Below are positions 9,727-20,124 of a DNA stretch of 64,000 nucleotides, in pieces; the stretch's first letter is position 1; each line of letters starts with the position of its first letter. This DNA comes from Xenorhabdus bovienii SS-2004 (GTDB lineage: Bacteria > Pseudomonadota > Gammaproteobacteria > Enterobacterales > Enterobacteriaceae): the NCBI RefSeq assembly GCF_000027225.1, contig NC_013892.1, positions 2,914,001 through 2,978,000 of the forward strand, read 5' to 3'. Under the pieces are notes generated by a model that ran no database searches, was not told the origin of the DNA, and saw nothing but the letters and a program-made list of their open reading frames with translations. Both the position numbers and the translations under genes were made by a program.

Positions 9727-11014
9727 CTTCCTTCACCTCCTCCAGAGCCTCCATGACATGAGCAACAGTATGGAAAGAGCCGCAGACCACGATGATATCC
9801 TGCACTGAGGCTTCTGCCATGGCCTGATGCCATGCCTGCTCAACTTCCACAAATGTTCGGGCATCGCCAAGGTGCTCGGCCAATATGTTTGCTTCTGCCC
9901 CACGGAATTCATGCAATGATGCGCAGTACCATTCGTCAACCTGCTGGGCAAGACAAGCAAGCGTACCCGCTATATCCTTGTCTTCCAGCATGCCAACGAC
10001 ACCACGGATCTTACTGTCTGGTGCGCGGGGCAATTTTGCCAGTTTCTGTACTAGATAACCTGCTGCATGGGGATTATGTGCCACATCCAAAATCACCAGC
10101 GGGTTTTCCCTGACGATTTGGAAACGCCCCGGTAACTGAGCCTTACTTAACCCTTCACGGATCGCCTGTTCATTAATGGCCTGACTGACGTTATCATTCT
10201 GCTGCAACAGACAGTAAATCACTCCCATCGCTGTTGCAGCGTTCGCCAGAGGCAGATTAGGGACGGGTAATTCACTGAACTGTTGATCTCCTGTGCGCCA
10301 GTACCAACTGTTCGCATCCTGTGAGAAATCCCAGTCAGCACCGCGACGAAACAATTTCGCTCCCAGCTCATCAGCCACTTCAGCGATGGTATGTGGCATA
10401 TCAGGCTCCCCCACCACGGCAAAACGCCCCTGACGGAAAATACCTGCTTTTTCACGGCCAATATGTTCGCGATCCGCACCCAGCCAATCAATATGATCGA
10501 GTGCAATGCTGGTGATTGCCGCAACATCTGAATCCACAATATTGGTCGCATCCAGACGCCCGCCCAGCCCCACTTCCAGAATGACGACATCAAGATCAGC
10601 TTCTTTAAAAAGCTGTAACGCAGCCAAAGTACCGTATTCAAAATAGGTTAGTGTGATATCACCACGTTGAGCTTCGATGTCCGCGAATACACGGCAGAAA
10701 TCCTGTTCCGCCGGCTCTTTACCCTGTATACGTACCCGTTCGGTATAACGCACCAGATGCGGGGAGCTGTACACTCCGACCTTCAGGCCAGCGGCCAGTA
10801 GAATGGATTCAAGGGTATGACAAGTCGTCCCCTTGCCATTCGTGCCGGACACGGTGATGACTTTCGGCGCCGGATGCAGCAAATCTAACTGATCGGCGAG
10901 TGCTCCCACACGTTCAAGCCCCATATCAATGGCTTTTGCGTGTAGATTTCCAAGATAGGAAAGCCACGTTATCAGTGACGACGTGGCTTGAGGAATTTGC
11001 AATATATCAGACAT
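9716..11014 (-). CDS. folC: Dihydrofolate synthase / folylpolyglutamate synthase FolC
   Basis: A 432-residue Mur-ligase-fold enzyme that adds glutamate to dihydropteroate and later polyglutamate to folates. The ATP loop [15 protein letters not shown] lies at about residues 55-70, the DATNIV and HPDW-like elements follow, and the C-terminal domain begins near [10 protein letters not shown] with [11 protein letters not shown]. It overlaps accD by 8 bases and dedD by 11, so accD-folC-dedD are likely one transcript. Confidence 0.96.
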   Translation of the reverse strand: MSDILQIPQATSSLITWLSYLGNLHAKAIDMGLERVGALADQLDLLHPAPKVITVSGTNGKGTTCHTLESILLAAGLKVGVYSSPHLVRYTERVRIQGKEPAEQDFCRVFADIEAQRGDITLTYFEYGTLAALQLFKEADLDVVILEVGLGGRLDATNIVDSDVAAITSIALDHIDWLGADREHIGREKAGIFRQGRFAVVGEPDMPHTIAEVADELGAKLFRRGADWDFSQDANSWYWRTGDQQFSELPVPNLPLANAATAMGVIYCLLQQNDNVSQAINEQAIREGLSKAQLPGRFQIVRENPLVILDVAHNPHAAGYLVQKLAKLPRAPDSKIRGVVGMLEDKDIAGTLACLAQQVDEWYCASLHEFRGAEANILAEHLGDARTFVEVEQAWHQAMAEASVQDIIVVCGSFHTVAHVMEALEEVKEGGK

Positions 11015-11954
11015 CTTCTTTATTAGGATTGATGTTTATGTCAGTTTCAACCTCAGCGGGTTCAGCAACCATTTCCGCTACCGTTTCTACTTTTGTGCCG
11101 GGATGAGGCTGACGAGTCAACATCGAAAGCAGATTGGCTATTTTCTCACGCATTTCTGGACGACGTACAATCATGTCAATTGCGCCTTTTTCCAGCAGAA
11201 ATTCACTGCGTTGGAAGCCTGCCGGCAGTTTTTCACGCACGGTCTGTTCAATGACGCGGGGACCAGCAAACCCAATCAATGCCTTAGGTTCAGCAATGTT
11301 GATGTCACCCAGCATTCCCAGACTTGCTGTCACTCCTCCCATCGTCGGGTTAGTCAGGACACAGATATAAGGCAGACCTCGATCTTGCATTTTCGCCAGC
11401 GCGGCACTGGTTTTTGCCATCTGCATCAGAGACATCAGCGCTTCCTGCATCCGTGCGCCACCACTGGAAGTAAAACAGACGAGTGGGCAGTTGTCTTCCA
11501 GTGACTGTTCGACAGCGCGGACAAAACGCGCACCGACTACAGAGCCCATGGAGCCACCCATAAAGGCAAATTCAAATGATCCTGCTACAACTGGCATTTC
11601 GTACAGTGAGCCTTTCATCACAATCAGCGCATCTTTTTCCTGCGTCTGCTTCTGGGCTGCTACCAAACGATCTTTGTATTTTTTAGTGTCACGGAATTTC
11701 AGAAGATCTTTAGGTTCCAGTTCACTGCCTAATTCGATACCGGTTCCTTGATCCAGAAATGTATGCAATCGCTCACGGGCTGAAATCCGCATGTGGTGGT
11801 CACACTTCGGGCACACTTCAAGGTTACGCTCTAATTCAGCACGATAAAGTACCTGACCACAACTATCACATTTTGTCCAAACTCCCTCAGGTATACTTGC
11901 CTTACGAGTTTGCATGATTTTGCTTTTATTGAGAATCTTTTCAATCCAGCTCAT
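11007..11954 (-). CDS. accD: Acetyl-CoA carboxylase carboxyltransferase subunit beta AccD
   Basis: A 315-residue carboxyltransferase beta subunit that works with AccA to make malonyl-CoA. The four Cys of the zinc finger are visible in CDSCGQVLY and CPKCDHH (near residues 29-52). The catalytic part includes [14 protein letters not shown] and [16 protein letters not shown]. The acidic tail after residue 295 differs from E. coli in length, which is usual. Upstream lies dedA in the same direction. Confidence 0.96.
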   Translation of the reverse strand: MSWIEKILNKSKIMQTRKASIPEGVWTKCDSCGQVLYRAELERNLEVCPKCDHHMRISARERLHTFLDQGTGIELGSELEPKDLLKFRDTKKYKDRLVAAQKQTQEKDALIVMKGSLYEMPVVAGSFEFAFMGGSMGSVVGARFVRAVEQSLEDNCPLVCFTSSGGARMQEALMSLMQMAKTSAALAKMQDRGLPYICVLTNPTMGGVTASLGMLGDINIAEPKALIGFAGPRVIEQTVREKLPAGFQRSEFLLEKGAIDMIVRRPEMREKIANLLSMLTRQPHPGTKVETVAEMVAEPAEVETDININPNKEDV

Positions 11955-12068
11955 TAATGAACCTTTCCGTCTGATTCTGGCCTATGCCAGCTTTTGTTTT
12001 ACGTGCCATTAAACCACAATGCCATTACAGTGTGGATAAAAAAACTGTTCAAACCTACTAACGGTTAT

Positions 12069-12758
12069 CTACTTGCCATCTACTGCTTTTTTGGATGCAG
12101 CTCGTCGATGACGCCAAATTTCAATGATGCCTGGCAGGATAGAAATAAAGATAATTGCAACAATCAATAATTTCAGGTTCTGCTGTATGATTGGCATATC
12201 GCCGAATAAATAACCGGCATACGTGAATAATAGCACCCATATAAATGCACCGATTACATTATAAGCAGCAAAATGGCGGTAAGACATTTTCCCCATTCCC
12301 GCAACGAACGGTGCAAATGTTCTAATAATCGGCACAAATCGTGCCAGAATTATCGCTTTTCCACCGTGTTTTTCATAAAACTCATGGGTTTTATCCAAAT
12401 AACTGCGGCGGAAAATCTTTGAATTCGGGTTGGTAAATAATTTTTCACCAAAAATACGACCAATTGTATAGTTTACAGCGTCACCAATAATTGCCGCTGT
12501 AATCATCAACGCCACCATAATATGCACATTCAGATCATTGGAATCTAATGCAGATAATGCGCCTGCCACAAACAGCAGCGAATCTCCCGGCAAAAATGGC
12601 GTGACCACCAGACCCGTTTCACAAAATATGATCAGGAATAAGATGCCATATACCCAATTGCCATAATCACTGACCAATTCCTTCAAATGTGCATCAATGT
12701 GTAAAATAAAATCGACAATGAACTTAGCAAAATCAACAAAATGAGTTAAAAATTCCAT
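12069..12758 (-). CDS. dedA: DedA-family membrane protein
   Basis: A 229-residue DedA-family protein with about five hydrophobic segments. The family signature is present: [22 protein letters not shown] (residues 46-67) and the [19 protein letters not shown] segment with its conserved Arg residues near residue 140. Members act in membrane lipid (undecaprenyl phosphate) flipping and proton-motive-force maintenance. GAGGAATATT precedes the ATG. The position between truA and accD matches E. coli. Confidence 0.93.
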   Translation of the reverse strand: MEFLTHFVDFAKFIVDFILHIDAHLKELVSDYGNWVYGILFLIIFCETGLVVTPFLPGDSLLFVAGALSALDSNDLNVHIMVALMITAAIIGDAVNYTIGRIFGEKLFTNPNSKIFRRSYLDKTHEFYEKHGGKAIILARFVPIIRTFAPFVAGMGKMSYRHFAAYNVIGAFIWVLLFTYAGYLFGDMPIIQQNLKLLIVAIIFISILPGIIEIWRHRRAASKKAVDGK

Positions 12759-12804
12759 AATATTCCTCGTTATGCTCGAACATCCCTGTCACATTTTGAA
12801 AATG

Positions 12805-13644
12805 TCAGATTAAATCATTAGCTAGAAACAACGGCCCCATAGTGGGTGCAGGTAAACCAAAGTGCTCAGGATAATCCACCGCAACTAAATATAATCCCTC
12901 AGCTTTGGCTGTTGCCGCCGCTTTTGTTCTGTCTTTCAGTGCCAGTAGTTCAGCCATCCAGCCGATATCCTGATTACTACAACCAATTTCCAGCAAACTG
13001 CCAACAATATTACGTACCATGTGATGAACAAATGCATTCGCTTTAATGTCCACCACCACATAATGCCCGTGCCGACTGACATTAATGTGCATCATATTGC
13101 GCCACGGTGAATTAGATTGGCACTGTACTGCCCTGAAAGAAGTAAAGTCATTCTCTCCCAGTAAACTCTGCGCCGCTTCATGCATTTTTCTCTCATCGAG
13201 TAGATAGTGAAAATGCGTGACGCCCTGTGCTAACACCGCAGGGCGATAGCGATGGTTAAAGATTATATATCGATAACGACGTGCCGTTGCACTGAAACGG
13301 GCATGAAATTCATCATCCACCGTTTTTACCCAGCGCACTGCGATATCGGGTGGCAAATGACTATTGACTCCCATTGTCCAGGCAGCATCTTTACGTTGTG
13401 CTGAGGTTTTAAAATGCACTACCTGCCCAGTAGCATGTACCCCCGCATCCGTTCTGCCTGCACAGAAAACCGAAATCGGTTCATCTGCCACTTTTGACAA
13501 AGCTTTTTCCAGACATTCCTGCACACTTTTTACTTCTTGCTGGCGCTGCCAACCATAATAGCGGCTGCCATCATATTCAATCCCCAGTGCAATTTTCACT
13601 TTTTCTGCCTCTGGTACAGACTGACTCAGCTCTGCATCAGACAT
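12805..13644 (-). CDS. truA: tRNA pseudouridine(38-40) synthase TruA
   Basis: A 279-residue pseudouridine synthase. The catalytic Asp sits in [18 protein letters not shown] (Asp near residue 67) and the later motif [17 protein letters not shown] is clear. It modifies uridines 38 to 40 in the anticodon arm. Its ATG overlaps the stop of usg by one base, so translation is probably coupled. The N-terminus is about nine residues longer than in E. coli. Confidence 0.96.
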   Translation of the reverse strand: MSDAELSQSVPEAEKVKIALGIEYDGSRYYGWQRQQEVKSVQECLEKALSKVADEPISVFCAGRTDAGVHATGQVVHFKTSAQRKDAAWTMGVNSHLPPDIAVRWVKTVDDEFHARFSATARRYRYIIFNHRYRPAVLAQGVTHFHYLLDERKMHEAAQSLLGENDFTSFRAVQCQSNSPWRNMMHINVSRHGHYVVVDIKANAFVHHMVRNIVGSLLEIGCSNQDIGWMAELLALKDRTKAAATAKAEGLYLVAVDYPEHFGLPAPTMGPLFLANDLI

Positions 13645-14654
13645 CAGTAGAATTGCTCCTGCATCAGTTTTTCTGCGATTTCAACCGCCATCAGCGCACC
13701 GCCAAAACGGATATTGTCGGCAACCGACCAGAATTGCAGCATCTCCGGCATACCATAATTATTACGCAGACAGCCAATACTCAACCTGTCACTACCGGAT
13801 GCATCCGTGACCTGAGTGGGATAATCTCCCTCTTCTGAGACCTGAATTTCTGCAAAACGTTCAAGCTCTTCACGCGCTTCTTCTGTGCCGACTGGACGCA
13901 GTGTTTCCACACTCACCATCTGGGCAATTCCGTAGAAAACCGAAGATTGAACACAACTGACTGAAATAGGTAGCCCTTCGTCCTGTAATATTCTGCGAAT
14001 TTGATCGACAATGCGACGCTCTTCACGTACTGAGCCTTCGGCATCAGGCAATAAAGGCAGCAGATTGAAAGCTAATTGTTTGTTAAAAAGACTTTCATCC
14101 GGCGGAACGCCGCTCAATAAACGGGCACTTTGCCCTGCCAATTCATTAATGGCGGCTTTGCCATGTACGGAAACCGGCAATAAATTGGTCAGATTTAAAC
14201 GTGCAATACCTGCGAGATCGATCAATGGCTTAATGGCCGTCAAAACCTGGCTTGTTGAGCTGTCCGCCACAGCAATAATGTTGCGGTTGCGATATTCAGC
14301 CAAAGCGTGTGGGTTAACTCCCGGTACGACCAGAGGTACATCCGGCTCTGCGGCAAACAATCCGCTGCTGTCGATCACCAGACAGCCCGCTTCCGTTGCC
14401 TTTTCAACATATTGTGCCGTTGCTTCTTTCGTCGCAGCAAAAAACGCAAGCTGCACCTGTGACCAATCAAATTCTGCGGCATCATAAACGGTGATGCTTT
14501 TACCATTAAAACGCTGAATTTTCCCAGCATTTTGCTCACTGGCAAGAAGATGCAGTTCACCAACCTGAAACTGGCGCTCCTGTAATAACGCCAATATCGC
14601 TTCACCTACTGCGCCTGTTGCACCCAAGAGCGCAATATTCCAGCCTTCTGACAT
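13644..14654 (-). CDS. usg: USG-1 protein, aspartate-semialdehyde dehydrogenase homologue
   Basis: A 336-residue homologue of aspartate-semialdehyde dehydrogenase beginning [18 protein letters not shown] (Rossmann loop). I place the start at 14654, as in E. coli Usg, not at the ATG fifteen bases earlier. The spot of the catalytic Cys in true dehydrogenases reads VADSSTSQ here, with no Cys, so the protein is not expected to have that activity; the same holds for E. coli Usg. Function unknown. It lies between pdxB and truA in the usual operon. Confidence 0.93.
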   Translation of the reverse strand: MSEGWNIALLGATGAVGEAILALLQERQFQVGELHLLASEQNAGKIQRFNGKSITVYDAAEFDWSQVQLAFFAATKEATAQYVEKATEAGCLVIDSSGLFAAEPDVPLVVPGVNPHALAEYRNRNIIAVADSSTSQVLTAIKPLIDLAGIARLNLTNLLPVSVHGKAAINELAGQSARLLSGVPPDESLFNKQLAFNLLPLLPDAEGSVREERRIVDQIRRILQDEGLPISVSCVQSSVFYGIAQMVSVETLRPVGTEEAREELERFAEIQVSEEGDYPTQVTDASGSDRLSIGCLRNNYGMPEMLQFWSVADNIRFGGALMAVEIAEKLMQEQFY

Positions 14655-14707
14655 GTTGGTTTTCTCCACTTCTTTATTTTGCTGACAGGCAGGAACGCCT
14701 GCCTGTA

Positions 14708-15844
14708 TTAAATCACTTTGGCGTTAAACCCAATTTCAGACAGTAATTGGGCGCTGCTTTCTGAGTCACAATGCACCGTCAGGGAAGACCATTCCCGGCG
14801 CTCTGGATAGTTTTTACGCAATCGGTCAAAAGCGCCATTCTGTTCAGCGACCTGACGTAGTGGTGCGTCATCACGGCGCACATCATACACTAAATGTATC
14901 AAGCGCTTCAGGATGCTTTGTGTCACTTCGCCATGTACGGTGATATGGCTGAAATCAGGTTCAGGCAAAAGGTCGGACAATTCCGCCCTGTATGGTTGCC
15001 CCAGAAATTCGCAGTAAGCCTCAAAGACCTGAGTCGTACCACGTGCTTTGCCTTCCAGAGTGTACCCTGCAATATGGGGTGTACCGATATCAACCAAAGC
15101 CAGTAAGGGTAATGAAAGGTTAGGCTCTGGTTCCCAGACATCAAGCACAACACGTAATTTTTTTCCACTTTGCAATACTGAAAGTAGTGCTTGATTATCA
15201 ACCACTTCACCACGGCTGGCATTAATCAAAATTCGGTTGTCCGGTAATGCAGAAAGTAATCCTGCATCGGCCAGATGATAAGTCTGATAACGGCCTGATT
15301 GATTAAGCGGAGTATGGAAAGTCAGAATATCCGCTTCCTGTACTAATTTTTCCAACGGCCAGAATTCACCTTCATCACCCCGATCGACACGAGGAGGGTC
15401 GCACAGTAAGGTTTTCACACCCAAAGCAGCCAGCCGATCAGCCAGACGCCCCCCGACATTACCCACACCGACAATGCCGACAGTTTTATCTTTGAGTTGA
15501 AATTGATCCCGTTCCGCCAATAACATCAGTGCAGAAAATACATACTCAACAACCGCAATCGCATTGCATCCCGGCGCGGCTGAGAAGCCAATTCCTGCCT
15601 GCGACAACCATTGCTGATCAACATGATCCATCCCCGCAGTGGCAGTACCCACAAATTTAACAGAACTGCCTTTCAACAAGGATTCATTAACTTTAGTGAC
15701 AGAACGCACCATAAAGGCATCAGCCTGTTCCAGAGCACCCGCAGGGACTGGGCGCCCCGGGATTGCCTGTACTTCGCCTAATTGCTGAAAAAGTTGTTCA
15801 GCGTAAGGCATATTTTCATCAACCAAAATTTTCACTTTTCTCAT
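14708..15844 (-). CDS. pdxB: Erythronate-4-phosphate dehydrogenase PdxB
   Basis: A 378-residue D-2-hydroxyacid dehydrogenase family enzyme of the DXP-dependent pyridoxal phosphate pathway. Visible are the NAD-binding [16 protein letters not shown] (about residues 124-139), the [11 protein letters not shown] motif and the C-terminal dimerisation domain with [13 protein letters not shown] that is peculiar to PdxB. It heads pdxB-usg-truA. An IS1-type element sits about 125 bases upstream of its start, so its native promoter could be affected. Confidence 0.95.
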   Translation of the reverse strand: MRKVKILVDENMPYAEQLFQQLGEVQAIPGRPVPAGALEQADAFMVRSVTKVNESLLKGSSVKFVGTATAGMDHVDQQWLSQAGIGFSAAPGCNAIAVVEYVFSALMLLAERDQFQLKDKTVGIVGVGNVGGRLADRLAALGVKTLLCDPPRVDRGDEGEFWPLEKLVQEADILTFHTPLNQSGRYQTYHLADAGLLSALPDNRILINASRGEVVDNQALLSVLQSGKKLRVVLDVWEPEPNLSLPLLALVDIGTPHIAGYTLEGKARGTTQVFEAYCEFLGQPYRAELSDLLPEPDFSHITVHGEVTQSILKRLIHLVYDVRRDDAPLRQVAEQNGAFDRLRKNYPERREWSSLTVHCDSESSAQLLSEIGFNAKVI

Positions 15845-15998
15845 CCAACGACTTAAATGGGCGTGATCCCCTATTCTGCCACTTAATCGACATAAAACCT
15901 ATTGTCAGAAATGAGAGAGTTATCTGGATTGCCACATCTGTTGTCTGATTATCACTATATACAAAAAACGGTCATGTATTAAATGATTAGATTAGGTA

Positions 15999-16442
15999 TT
16001 AAAAATAATGTTCACGTTCAATAAAGGTTCCTATCACTTTATCGTGCATTTCTTCCGATTTTGAATACCCAATGGTTTTTCTATTCAGCCTTTTGATTCG
16101 GGTACGATGCGTTAAATTCGTTCTCTCTATACGCTGAGTAAACGCCTTTCCAGTCAAGTGCTCTTCCTCGGGAAGTGGGTCATAAACAACATAGTCATCC
16201 GTGCAGTAAAACCGAATAGTAAAGGAAGATAAGAGGGTAAGCAGCTTGTCTAACGTTTTTCGACTGCGATCGCCAAAAACATGAGCCACTATTCGCTTCA
16301 GGCGGGGTTCCCAAGCATACCAAAGCCAGCGTTGGTTTTTCTTATTGCCGACAAACGACCATTGCTCGTCGATTTCACAGACAATCTGGATGCCACATTC
16401 CGCAAGGGGAAGTGTCGTTACGTTTCGGGGTCTGAGGTTTTT
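15999..16442 (-). CDS. insB: IS1-family transposase catalytic part InsB
   Basis: This frame carries the catalytic domain of the IS1 transposase (I read NLRPRNVTT, then EIDEQWSFVGNKKNQRW, AHVFGDRSRKTL, and the end YSKSEEMHDKVIG). It has no good start of its own and is made as a fusion with InsA by a -1 ribosomal shift; a run of five A followed by C on the minus strand at 16442-16437 is the likely slip site. The IS1 archetype has six A there. The frame is open to its stop. Confidence 0.85.
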   Translation of the reverse strand, partial: KNLRPRNVTTLPLAECGIQIVCEIDEQWSFVGNKKNQRWLWYAWEPRLKRIVAHVFGDRSRKTLDKLLTLLSSFTIRFYCTDDYVVYDPLPEEEHLTGKAFTQRIERTNLTHRTRIKRLNRKTIGYSKSEEMHDKVIGTFIEREHYF

Positions 16443-16693
16443 AATGTTTTCATGACGGTGGCGGTGGCGACTTTCAGGATCCGAGCGGTGTCACGAATTC
16501 CCCCGTTATTCATCGCGATATCGACAATCTGTTCTTTAACGCCGGGTTTGCAGGCCTGATAGGTATACGCCAACTGAAAGACCTTACAGCAGCTATAACA
16601 GCGATAACGAGGATGTCCGCCATTTCCTTTCCCATGTCCTTTGACCTGTTCTGATTTGTGGCAATAACGGCAATAGACATCAACTTTGGCCAT
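16418..16693 (-). CDS. insA: IS1-family InsA DNA-binding protein
   Basis: A 91-residue protein with an N-terminal zinc-finger (CRYCHKSEQVKGHG, RYRCYSCCKVFQL) and a helix-turn-helix (GGIRDTARILKVATATVMKTL). It binds the IS ends and represses transposition; when the ribosome shifts frame near residue 84 the InsA-InsB transposase results. It is followed at once by insB in the -1 frame. Confidence 0.9.
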   Translation of the reverse strand: MAKVDVYCRYCHKSEQVKGHGKGNGGHPRYRCYSCCKVFQLAYTYQACKPGVKEQIVDIAMNNGGIRDTARILKVATATVMKTLKTSDPET

Positions 16694-16811
16694 ACTTCAT
16701 CCTTAAAAAGCCGGAAGCATATCACAGCAACTAACCATTTAATACATGACCCAAAAAACGGGTCATTGTTACACTAAATACACTATGCACTTACATGAAT
16801 AAATTAATTCA

Positions 16812-17699
16812 ATGATAAATTTCTTGTTTCCCTTTATTGCTGTTCTGATTTGGTCAATTAATGCCGTTGTCAGTAAAGCAGCAGCCACTGCAATTGAGCC
16901 TGCTGCCATTGCTTTCTATCGTTGGTTCATTGCGTTTCTGGCTTTAACTCCTTTCGTTTTATGGCCTGTCCTGAAACAGCGGAAAATGGTTATCCAGTAT
17001 TGGTGGAAGTTATTGATTCTGGGTACTCTGGGCATGGTACTTAACCAAAGTATGGCCTATTACGCTGCTCATACTGTGAGTGCAACATTGATAGGAATCT
17101 TTACTTCACTGATTCCGTTGTTGACGGTTATCATCAGTATCTTTGCCTTACGGATTGCTCCCACAGTAGGTATCACCCTGGGTACTGTGTTTTCGTTGTT
17201 CGGCCTAGTGTGGCTGGTCAGCAAAGGTGAACCCGCTTCCTTATTAGAGCACGGTCTGGGGATCGGCGAAGTGATGCTATTTATTGCATCCGCTTCCTAC
17301 GCCTTATATGGGGTGTTGACAAAACGTTGGGCGATCCCATTACCCAATTGGCAATCACTTTATATACAAATCGGGTTTAGCCTTTTGCTGCTTTTGCCTA
17401 ATTTCATGATGACAAAAGATGTCCAGTTAACTAGCGATAACATTTCCTTAGTCCTGTTCGCGGGCATCCCCGCCTCAATTCTTGCGCCCTATCTGTGGAT
17501 ACAGGGCGTGACTCGCCTAGGCGCGAATATGACTTCTGTATTTATGAATCTGGCTCCTGTATTTACCGCCATTATCGCCATTGTGTTTCTGCGTGAGAAA
17601 ATGCAAAGCTATCATCTGATCGGCGGCGGCATTGTTCTGGCAGGGGTTATACTCGCCCAGCGCCTACGTATTCCTCTCACCCGCAGGAAGGCGGAATAA
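16812..17699 (+). CDS. EamA-family (DMT) transporter
   Basis: A 295-residue protein with ten hydrophobic segments in two repeats, the EamA layout: residues about 1-138 and 145-287. The first repeat has FYRWFIAFLALTPFVLWP and the second ends in EKMQSYHLIGGGIVLAGVILA. The family exports amino acids, sugars or other small metabolites; substrate unknown here. Its last 36 bases overlap the end of tctE on the other strand. The start lies about 60 bases beyond the IS1 end, so the element may have changed its promoter. Confidence 0.85.
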   Translation: MINFLFPFIAVLIWSINAVVSKAAATAIEPAAIAFYRWFIAFLALTPFVLWPVLKQRKMVIQYWWKLLILGTLGMVLNQSMAYYAAHTVSATLIGIFTSLIPLLTVIISIFALRIAPTVGITLGTVFSLFGLVWLVSKGEPASLLEHGLGIGEVMLFIASASYALYGVLTKRWAIPLPNWQSLYIQIGFSLLLLLPNFMMTKDVQLTSDNISLVLFAGIPASILAPYLWIQGVTRLGANMTSVFMNLAPVFTAIIAIVFLREKMQSYHLIGGGIVLAGVILAQRLRIPLTRRKAE

Positions 17700-19097
17700 A
17701 ATTCTCACCAGCAAACCGCCCAGTACAATACTGGGCAAAAGCTGGAGAGTCGCACCGTGGTACAGGCTGATATCCTTAACAATAGTCAGCCCCAATCCAG
17801 CGCCTTCCAGCCCCGCTGCATTATCCAGACGGTTAAACGCCATCAACGATTGAGTAATATTTTCTTGCGCGATGCCCGGCCCTGAATCATCAACTTCGAG
17901 GCAACAGTATTTTTTGTCCGCTGTCATACTTACTCTTGCCGTCACCATTCCCGCAGCAGGCGTATATTTAATGGCGTTATCCAACAAGTTAGCACACATT
18001 TCTGTCAACAATACGGGTTCTCCCTTGATCCAAAAGGTATTTTCTCCTTCATAACCCAAATCAATATTTTTACTTTCCGCCTGTTGCAAACGGGAAAAAC
18101 AGGCTTGCTGTAATAATTCCACAATATTGACGGGCTGATAATTCTGGATAGCTTCTTTCTCATGCACTTTCAACTGTGAAAGATATAACAGACGATCAGT
18201 CAGTGAGATCATGTTATCTACGGTCTTGTTAATAGAGTTGATGATTTTTCTGCTCGGATAAGGATCTTTATCATTGAGTGCCACGGCTATCTGTGTTTTT
18301 AATACACTTAAAGGTGTCCTGAGTTGATGAGAAGCATCAGCACTGAACCGGGCTTGACGCCCAACCATCAGTTTTAACCGTTCTATGTAGCGATTAAATG
18401 CCCGAAGCAATGGTGAAAGCTCTGACCACGGCAAAATATCCGGCAATGGGGTTAAGTCATTGGCTGAACGGAGCACCATCATGCCTGATAACCTGCGCAG
18501 TGGTTTAAGAAGCTGCTTTAACAGGAAATAGGCAAGAATCAGTGTCAATACCACTACGGTTCCCTGGCTTATCAGGGAAGAAATCAGTAATTGTCGCGCT
18601 AAATATTGGCGGGAATCCACAGTTTCAGCCACCAGTATCAATGCCATGCCCATTACCCCTCCTTCGTTGATCGGCTGATACAAGGCCGCAACACGGATGG
18701 GGTATCCCTGATATTCCGCGTTATAAAAATATACCAAGGCCGTATACAGTTGCGAACGCTGGGTATATTGAGGAATGGGAGGTAAATTATCGTAACCGGA
18801 AATGGTTCTCCCTGCCGGTGATATCACCTGATAGTAGAGACGATCATTCGTATTACGTTCAAAACTGTCCAAAACGATATAAGGCACATCAACGTTTAAC
18901 TGTTTATTCTTTACTGTCAGACGCTCCGCAACTGTTCTTGCCGATGCAAGTAACGTCCGATCATAGGCAAGTGTCGCCGCATTTTCCGCACTAAAATAAT
19001 GGGTATACACAGAAGCCCCGCCCAATAACAACAATGGCGCACCAAAGAACAGGAGTAACTGATGAAACAATGAGCGTGGGGCTTTGAACAGTTTCAT
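17664..19097 (-). CDS. tctE: Sensor histidine kinase TctE
   Basis: A 477-residue membrane kinase. The start at 19097 (MKLFKAPRSL) overlaps the tctD stop by one base; the longer frame to 19142 is inside tctD. Membrane segments at about residues 12-32 and 170-195 enclose a periplasmic sensor domain. His257 in FSADASHQLRTPLS is the phosphorylation site, followed by the N box (NLLDNAIKY) and G boxes (DSGPGIA, GAGLGLTIV). With tctD it matches the tricarboxylate-responsive TctDE pair of Salmonella. The 3' end overlaps eamA by 36 bases. Confidence 0.88.
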   Translation of the reverse strand: MKLFKAPRSLFHQLLLFFGAPLLLLGGASVYTHYFSAENAATLAYDRTLLASARTVAERLTVKNKQLNVDVPYIVLDSFERNTNDRLYYQVISPAGRTISGYDNLPPIPQYTQRSQLYTALVYFYNAEYQGYPIRVAALYQPINEGGVMGMALILVAETVDSRQYLARQLLISSLISQGTVVVLTLILAYFLLKQLLKPLRRLSGMMVLRSANDLTPLPDILPWSELSPLLRAFNRYIERLKLMVGRQARFSADASHQLRTPLSVLKTQIAVALNDKDPYPSRKIINSINKTVDNMISLTDRLLYLSQLKVHEKEAIQNYQPVNIVELLQQACFSRLQQAESKNIDLGYEGENTFWIKGEPVLLTEMCANLLDNAIKYTPAAGMVTARVSMTADKKYCCLEVDDSGPGIAQENITQSLMAFNRLDNAAGLEGAGLGLTIVKDISLYHGATLQLLPSIVLGGLLVRILFRLPAGERNT

Positions 19098-19762
19098 TAT
19101 TTTTGCAATTCCAATCGATATCCCAATCCTCGCAATGTACATATTCCGACATCACTGTTAAAAAGCTTCTTCCGTAACCGATGCACATACAGTTCGATGC
19201 TTTGTGGATTTGCTTCATCAGATAAAGAAAATACCTGCTCAAACAGTTGTTGTTTCGAGACAGGGCGTCCACGACGGTGAAACAGGGTTGTTAAAACTGA
19301 GAATTCCCTGGGAGTCAACGCCAGCGGTTGATTATCCAATAAGAAATAACCTGCGTCTTCGTAAACCAATGAGCCAAATTGCTGTATCCCTAGCGGCAAT
19401 CCCATGCCACGGCGTAACAGTGCTCGAATACGAGCTTCTAATTCTTCAAAATCAAAAGGCTTAGTTACATAGTCATCAGCGCCCGAATTTAACCCTTTCA
19501 CGCGATCGGCAACATCCACTTTGGCAGTCAATAACAACACGGGCAAATTTTGCCCGCGCTTACGCAGCCGTGATAACAGGGAGATTCCATCCAATCTGGG
19601 TAAGGCAACATCCAAGATTAGCAGGGTATAATCTTCCGTCAGCAAAAGCTGATCCGCCGCAATTCCATCTTCAGCAATATCAACTGCAAATCCAGAACTG
19701 CTTAATGCTTTTTGCAGCCAATGTGACAAGTCAGGGTGGTCCTCAACTAATAAGAGACGCAT
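19097..19762 (-). CDS. tctD: Response regulator TctD
   Basis: A 221-residue OmpR-type regulator. The receiver domain shows the acidic pair Glu7-Asp8, the phospho-acceptor Asp51 (LILDVALPRLDG) and Lys near residue 101 (VTKPF). The C-terminal winged helix begins near residue 125 and contains LTPREFSVLTTL and IELYVHRLRKKL. It likely controls the divergent tctC gene, in answer to citrate or related acids; that is inferred from Salmonella. Confidence 0.9.
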   Translation of the reverse strand: MRLLLVEDHPDLSHWLQKALSSSGFAVDIAEDGIAADQLLLTEDYTLLILDVALPRLDGISLLSRLRKRGQNLPVLLLTAKVDVADRVKGLNSGADDYVTKPFDFEELEARIRALLRRGMGLPLGIQQFGSLVYEDAGYFLLDNQPLALTPREFSVLTTLFHRRGRPVSKQQLFEQVFSLSDEANPQSIELYVHRLRKKLFNSDVGICTLRGLGYRLELQK

Positions 19763-20124
19763 TTTTAAGTATCTCCTTGCTTTTTTATGGTTTCAAGAAT
19801 CAATAATATTTATAATCATTAATCAATACCTCAACATATTCAGTGCGCTGAATATGTTTACCTCATATAAATTGGCAAGATAAATAAGAAACCTGCTGTT
19901 TTTTTCATTTTCCCACACTACAACAAGATCATAAGCAAAAGAAAGTTGGTAATCATTTATTAGCACCGTTATCCGAGGTGTTATGTAAATTGAGTGACTA
20001 ACGTCACATCCAAATAAATTTTTCTGATTAATGAAAGGTAAATGAAAGGTTTTATATCTATAAATGGTGTAGCCCAACAACTTGCCTGAGTTATCTCATT
20101 TACTGATACGATGAGAAGAAACAA
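19763..20124. promoter_or_regulatory. Divergent control region tctDE / tctC
   Basis: About 360 AT-rich bases between the divergent tctD and tctC genes. It should hold both promoters and TctD sites, but I could not define a repeat or -35/-10 pair with confidence. A frame of 85 codons on the minus strand has no good ribosome site and no known relatives. Confidence 0.4.

Larger units (their letters stand above)
15970..16751 (-). mobile_element. IS1-family insertion sequence, complete
   Basis: About 780 bases, bounded by near-perfect terminal inverted repeats (GGTCATGTATTAAATGATTAG at the left and its counterpart with one change at the right, 16731-16751). Both genes insA and insB are open. The direct repeat CAAAAAACG is found at 15962-15970 and 16752-16760, an 8-9 base target duplication as made by IS1. 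The intact ends and reading frames suggest a recent and possibly active copy. Confidence 0.9.

Noticed and set aside
12787..12810. Short inverted repeat around CACATTTT/AAAATGT between truA and dedA
   Set aside because: AT-rich, short and without a T-run; not convincing as terminator or operator.
19823..20080. 85-codon frame on the minus strand between tctD and tctC
   Set aside because: No ribosome site, no recognisable motif, and it covers the promoter region of two divergent genes.
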